Source: Bog-756 sp963977795 (GTDB taxonomy: Bacteria; Actinomycetota; Acidimicrobiia; Acidimicrobiales; RAAP-2). Taken from it: a stretch of DNA of 6,130 nt. The position numbers were made by a program, and so were the translations under genes. The notes beneath the pieces were generated by a model. That model made no database searches and was not told where the DNA came from. It saw nothing but the letters and a program-made list of their open reading frames with translations. Below are positions 5,643 through 6,130 of this stretch, piece after piece. The stretch lies in the NCBI GenBank assembly GCA_963977795.1, contig CAXBRB010000169.1, positions 1 to 6,130 of the forward strand. Reading direction: 5' to 3'. Within the stretch, counting starts at the first letter, position 1, and every line of letters begins with the position of its first letter.

Positions 5643-6089
5643 ATGACGACGGCACGATCGGACCAGCGGTGGGCCGGCACCGCCCGGCCCCACGGGGCTT
5701 CCGCCGTGGCTGCGGCCGTCGCCACCCTCGTCCTGACCGGCGCCGCTGCCGGGTGCGGCGGGCCGGCCCGCTCGGCGCCGACCTCCACCCGTCCGGTGCC
5801 CACCACCGTGCCCACGACCACGACCACCACCCTCCCGTCGGCGGTGCCCACCACCGTGCCCACGCCGCCGGTGGCCACCCCGGGCTGGTCCCCGGTGGCC
5901 ACCGTCCTCCCCCCGGCGGGAGGCATCACCTCGCTGGACTGCCTCTCCGACGTGCTCTGCGTGGCCGCCGGCGGGGGCGTCAACCATGCCGATGCCGCCG
6001 ACGCCGCCGGCGCCGGGGTCACCCTGTCGTGGGACGGCGCCGGGTGGTCGCCGCCCTCGGTGTGGTTCCCGGCGCCAGCCGACGGCCCC
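5643..6089 (+). CDS. Lipoprotein with beta-propeller-like repeat (3' end missing)
   Basis: 149 codons are visible before the sequence turns into adapter. Residues 1-37 look like a lipoprotein signal peptide: Arg at 5, 9 and 15, a hydrophobic stretch 19-36, then AAGC with Cys38 as the lipidated residue (the lipobox lacks the usual Leu at -3). Residues 44-81 are a Thr/Pro/Val linker with a repeated VPTTVPT. From residue 82 a unit reads W-S...P...GITSLDCLSDVLCVAAGG...SWDGAGWS, resembling the Cys-containing repeats (S-x-C-x5-C-V-A and W-D-G-x-x-W) of actinobacterial extracellular propeller-like proteins. It is probably a surface lipoprotein with several more repeats beyond the contig. The start is ATG 5643; GTG at 5640 is in frame and equally possible. 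No Shine-Dalgarno is evident, and the 10-base gap to the SGNH stop suggests co-transcription. The function is unknown. Translation past 6089 would be adapter-derived and must not be annotated. Confidence 0.75.
5794..5864. repeat. 23-bp direct repeat, 48-bp period, in the lipoprotein linker
   Basis: An identical 23-base sequence beginning CGGTGCCCACCACCG occurs at 5794-5816 and 5842-5864. The 48-bp offset is 16 codons, so both copies are read in the same frame as VPTTVPT. The bases between are ACC/ACG threonine codons. This looks like in-frame expansion of a flexible cell-surface spacer. Confidence 0.85.
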
Positions 6090-6130
6090 AGATCGGAAGA
6101 GCGTCGTGTAGGGAAAGAGTGTAGATCTCG
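6090..6130 (+). other. Illumina TruSeq adapter contamination (not genomic)
   Basis: The final 41 bases begin AGATCGGAAGAGC and continue as the reverse complement of the TruSeq universal adapter, matching it through to the last base as I know that sequence. Base composition changes abruptly from GC-rich to mixed exactly at 6090. Read in the lipoprotein frame it gives EERRVGKECRS, a peptide commonly seen at contaminated contig ends. It should be trimmed. Confidence 0.97.

Noticed and set aside
5372..6022. A minus-strand open frame opposite the SGNH gene and the lipoprotein gene
   Set aside because: It is Val/Gly-rich low complexity produced by the complement of Thr-codon linkers; the plus strand carries the signal peptides and catalytic motifs.

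Overview
This is a very GC-rich chromosomal fragment, most likely from an actinomycete (Actinomycetota). The Thr/Pro-rich linkers of the exported proteins and the zinc-ribbon form of the FHA protein would fit Acidimicrobiia or a relative, but that placement is tentative. The last 41 bases (6090-6130) match the Illumina TruSeq adapter and are not genomic. The right edge is therefore a contig end from a short-read assembly, and the genomic sequence stops at 6089.

Layout. A leftward (minus-strand) block fills 1-4828. In transcription order it holds a CDP-alcohol phosphatidyltransferase (4828-4136), a mannose-1-phosphate guanylyltransferase fused to a phosphomannomutase-like domain (4139-1653), the glycine cleavage H protein gcvH (1615-1235), a GarA-like zinc-ribbon/FHA protein (1208-714) and a MerR-type regulator (717 to beyond base 1). 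Two junctions are 4-base GTGA stop/start overlaps (4136-4139 and 714-717), which suggests translational coupling. A 90-bp divergent intergenic region (4829-4918) carries a leaderless-type promoter for the leftward block. To its right, on the plus strand, lie a membrane-anchored SGNH-domain protein (4919-5632) and the first 149 codons of a lipoprotein with a beta-propeller-like repeat (5643-6089). No stretch over 300 bp lacks a gene.

How the genes fit together. The order gcvH - FHA protein - MerR matches the mycobacterial Rv1826-garA-Rv1828 neighbourhood, where a phosphatidyltransferase (pgsA2, Rv1822) is also close. The phosphatidyltransferase/guanylyltransferase pair resembles a Streptomyces arrangement. 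The block links envelope precursors (anionic phospholipid, GDP-mannose) with a one-carbon carrier protein and a phospho-signalling switch. The rightward genes encode cell-surface products.

I found no undescribed multi-gene system. The points most worth a second look are the adapter at the contig end, the loss of all four active-site loops in the mutase domain, the hairpin abutting the gcvH start codon, and the long low-complexity linker in the MerR protein.
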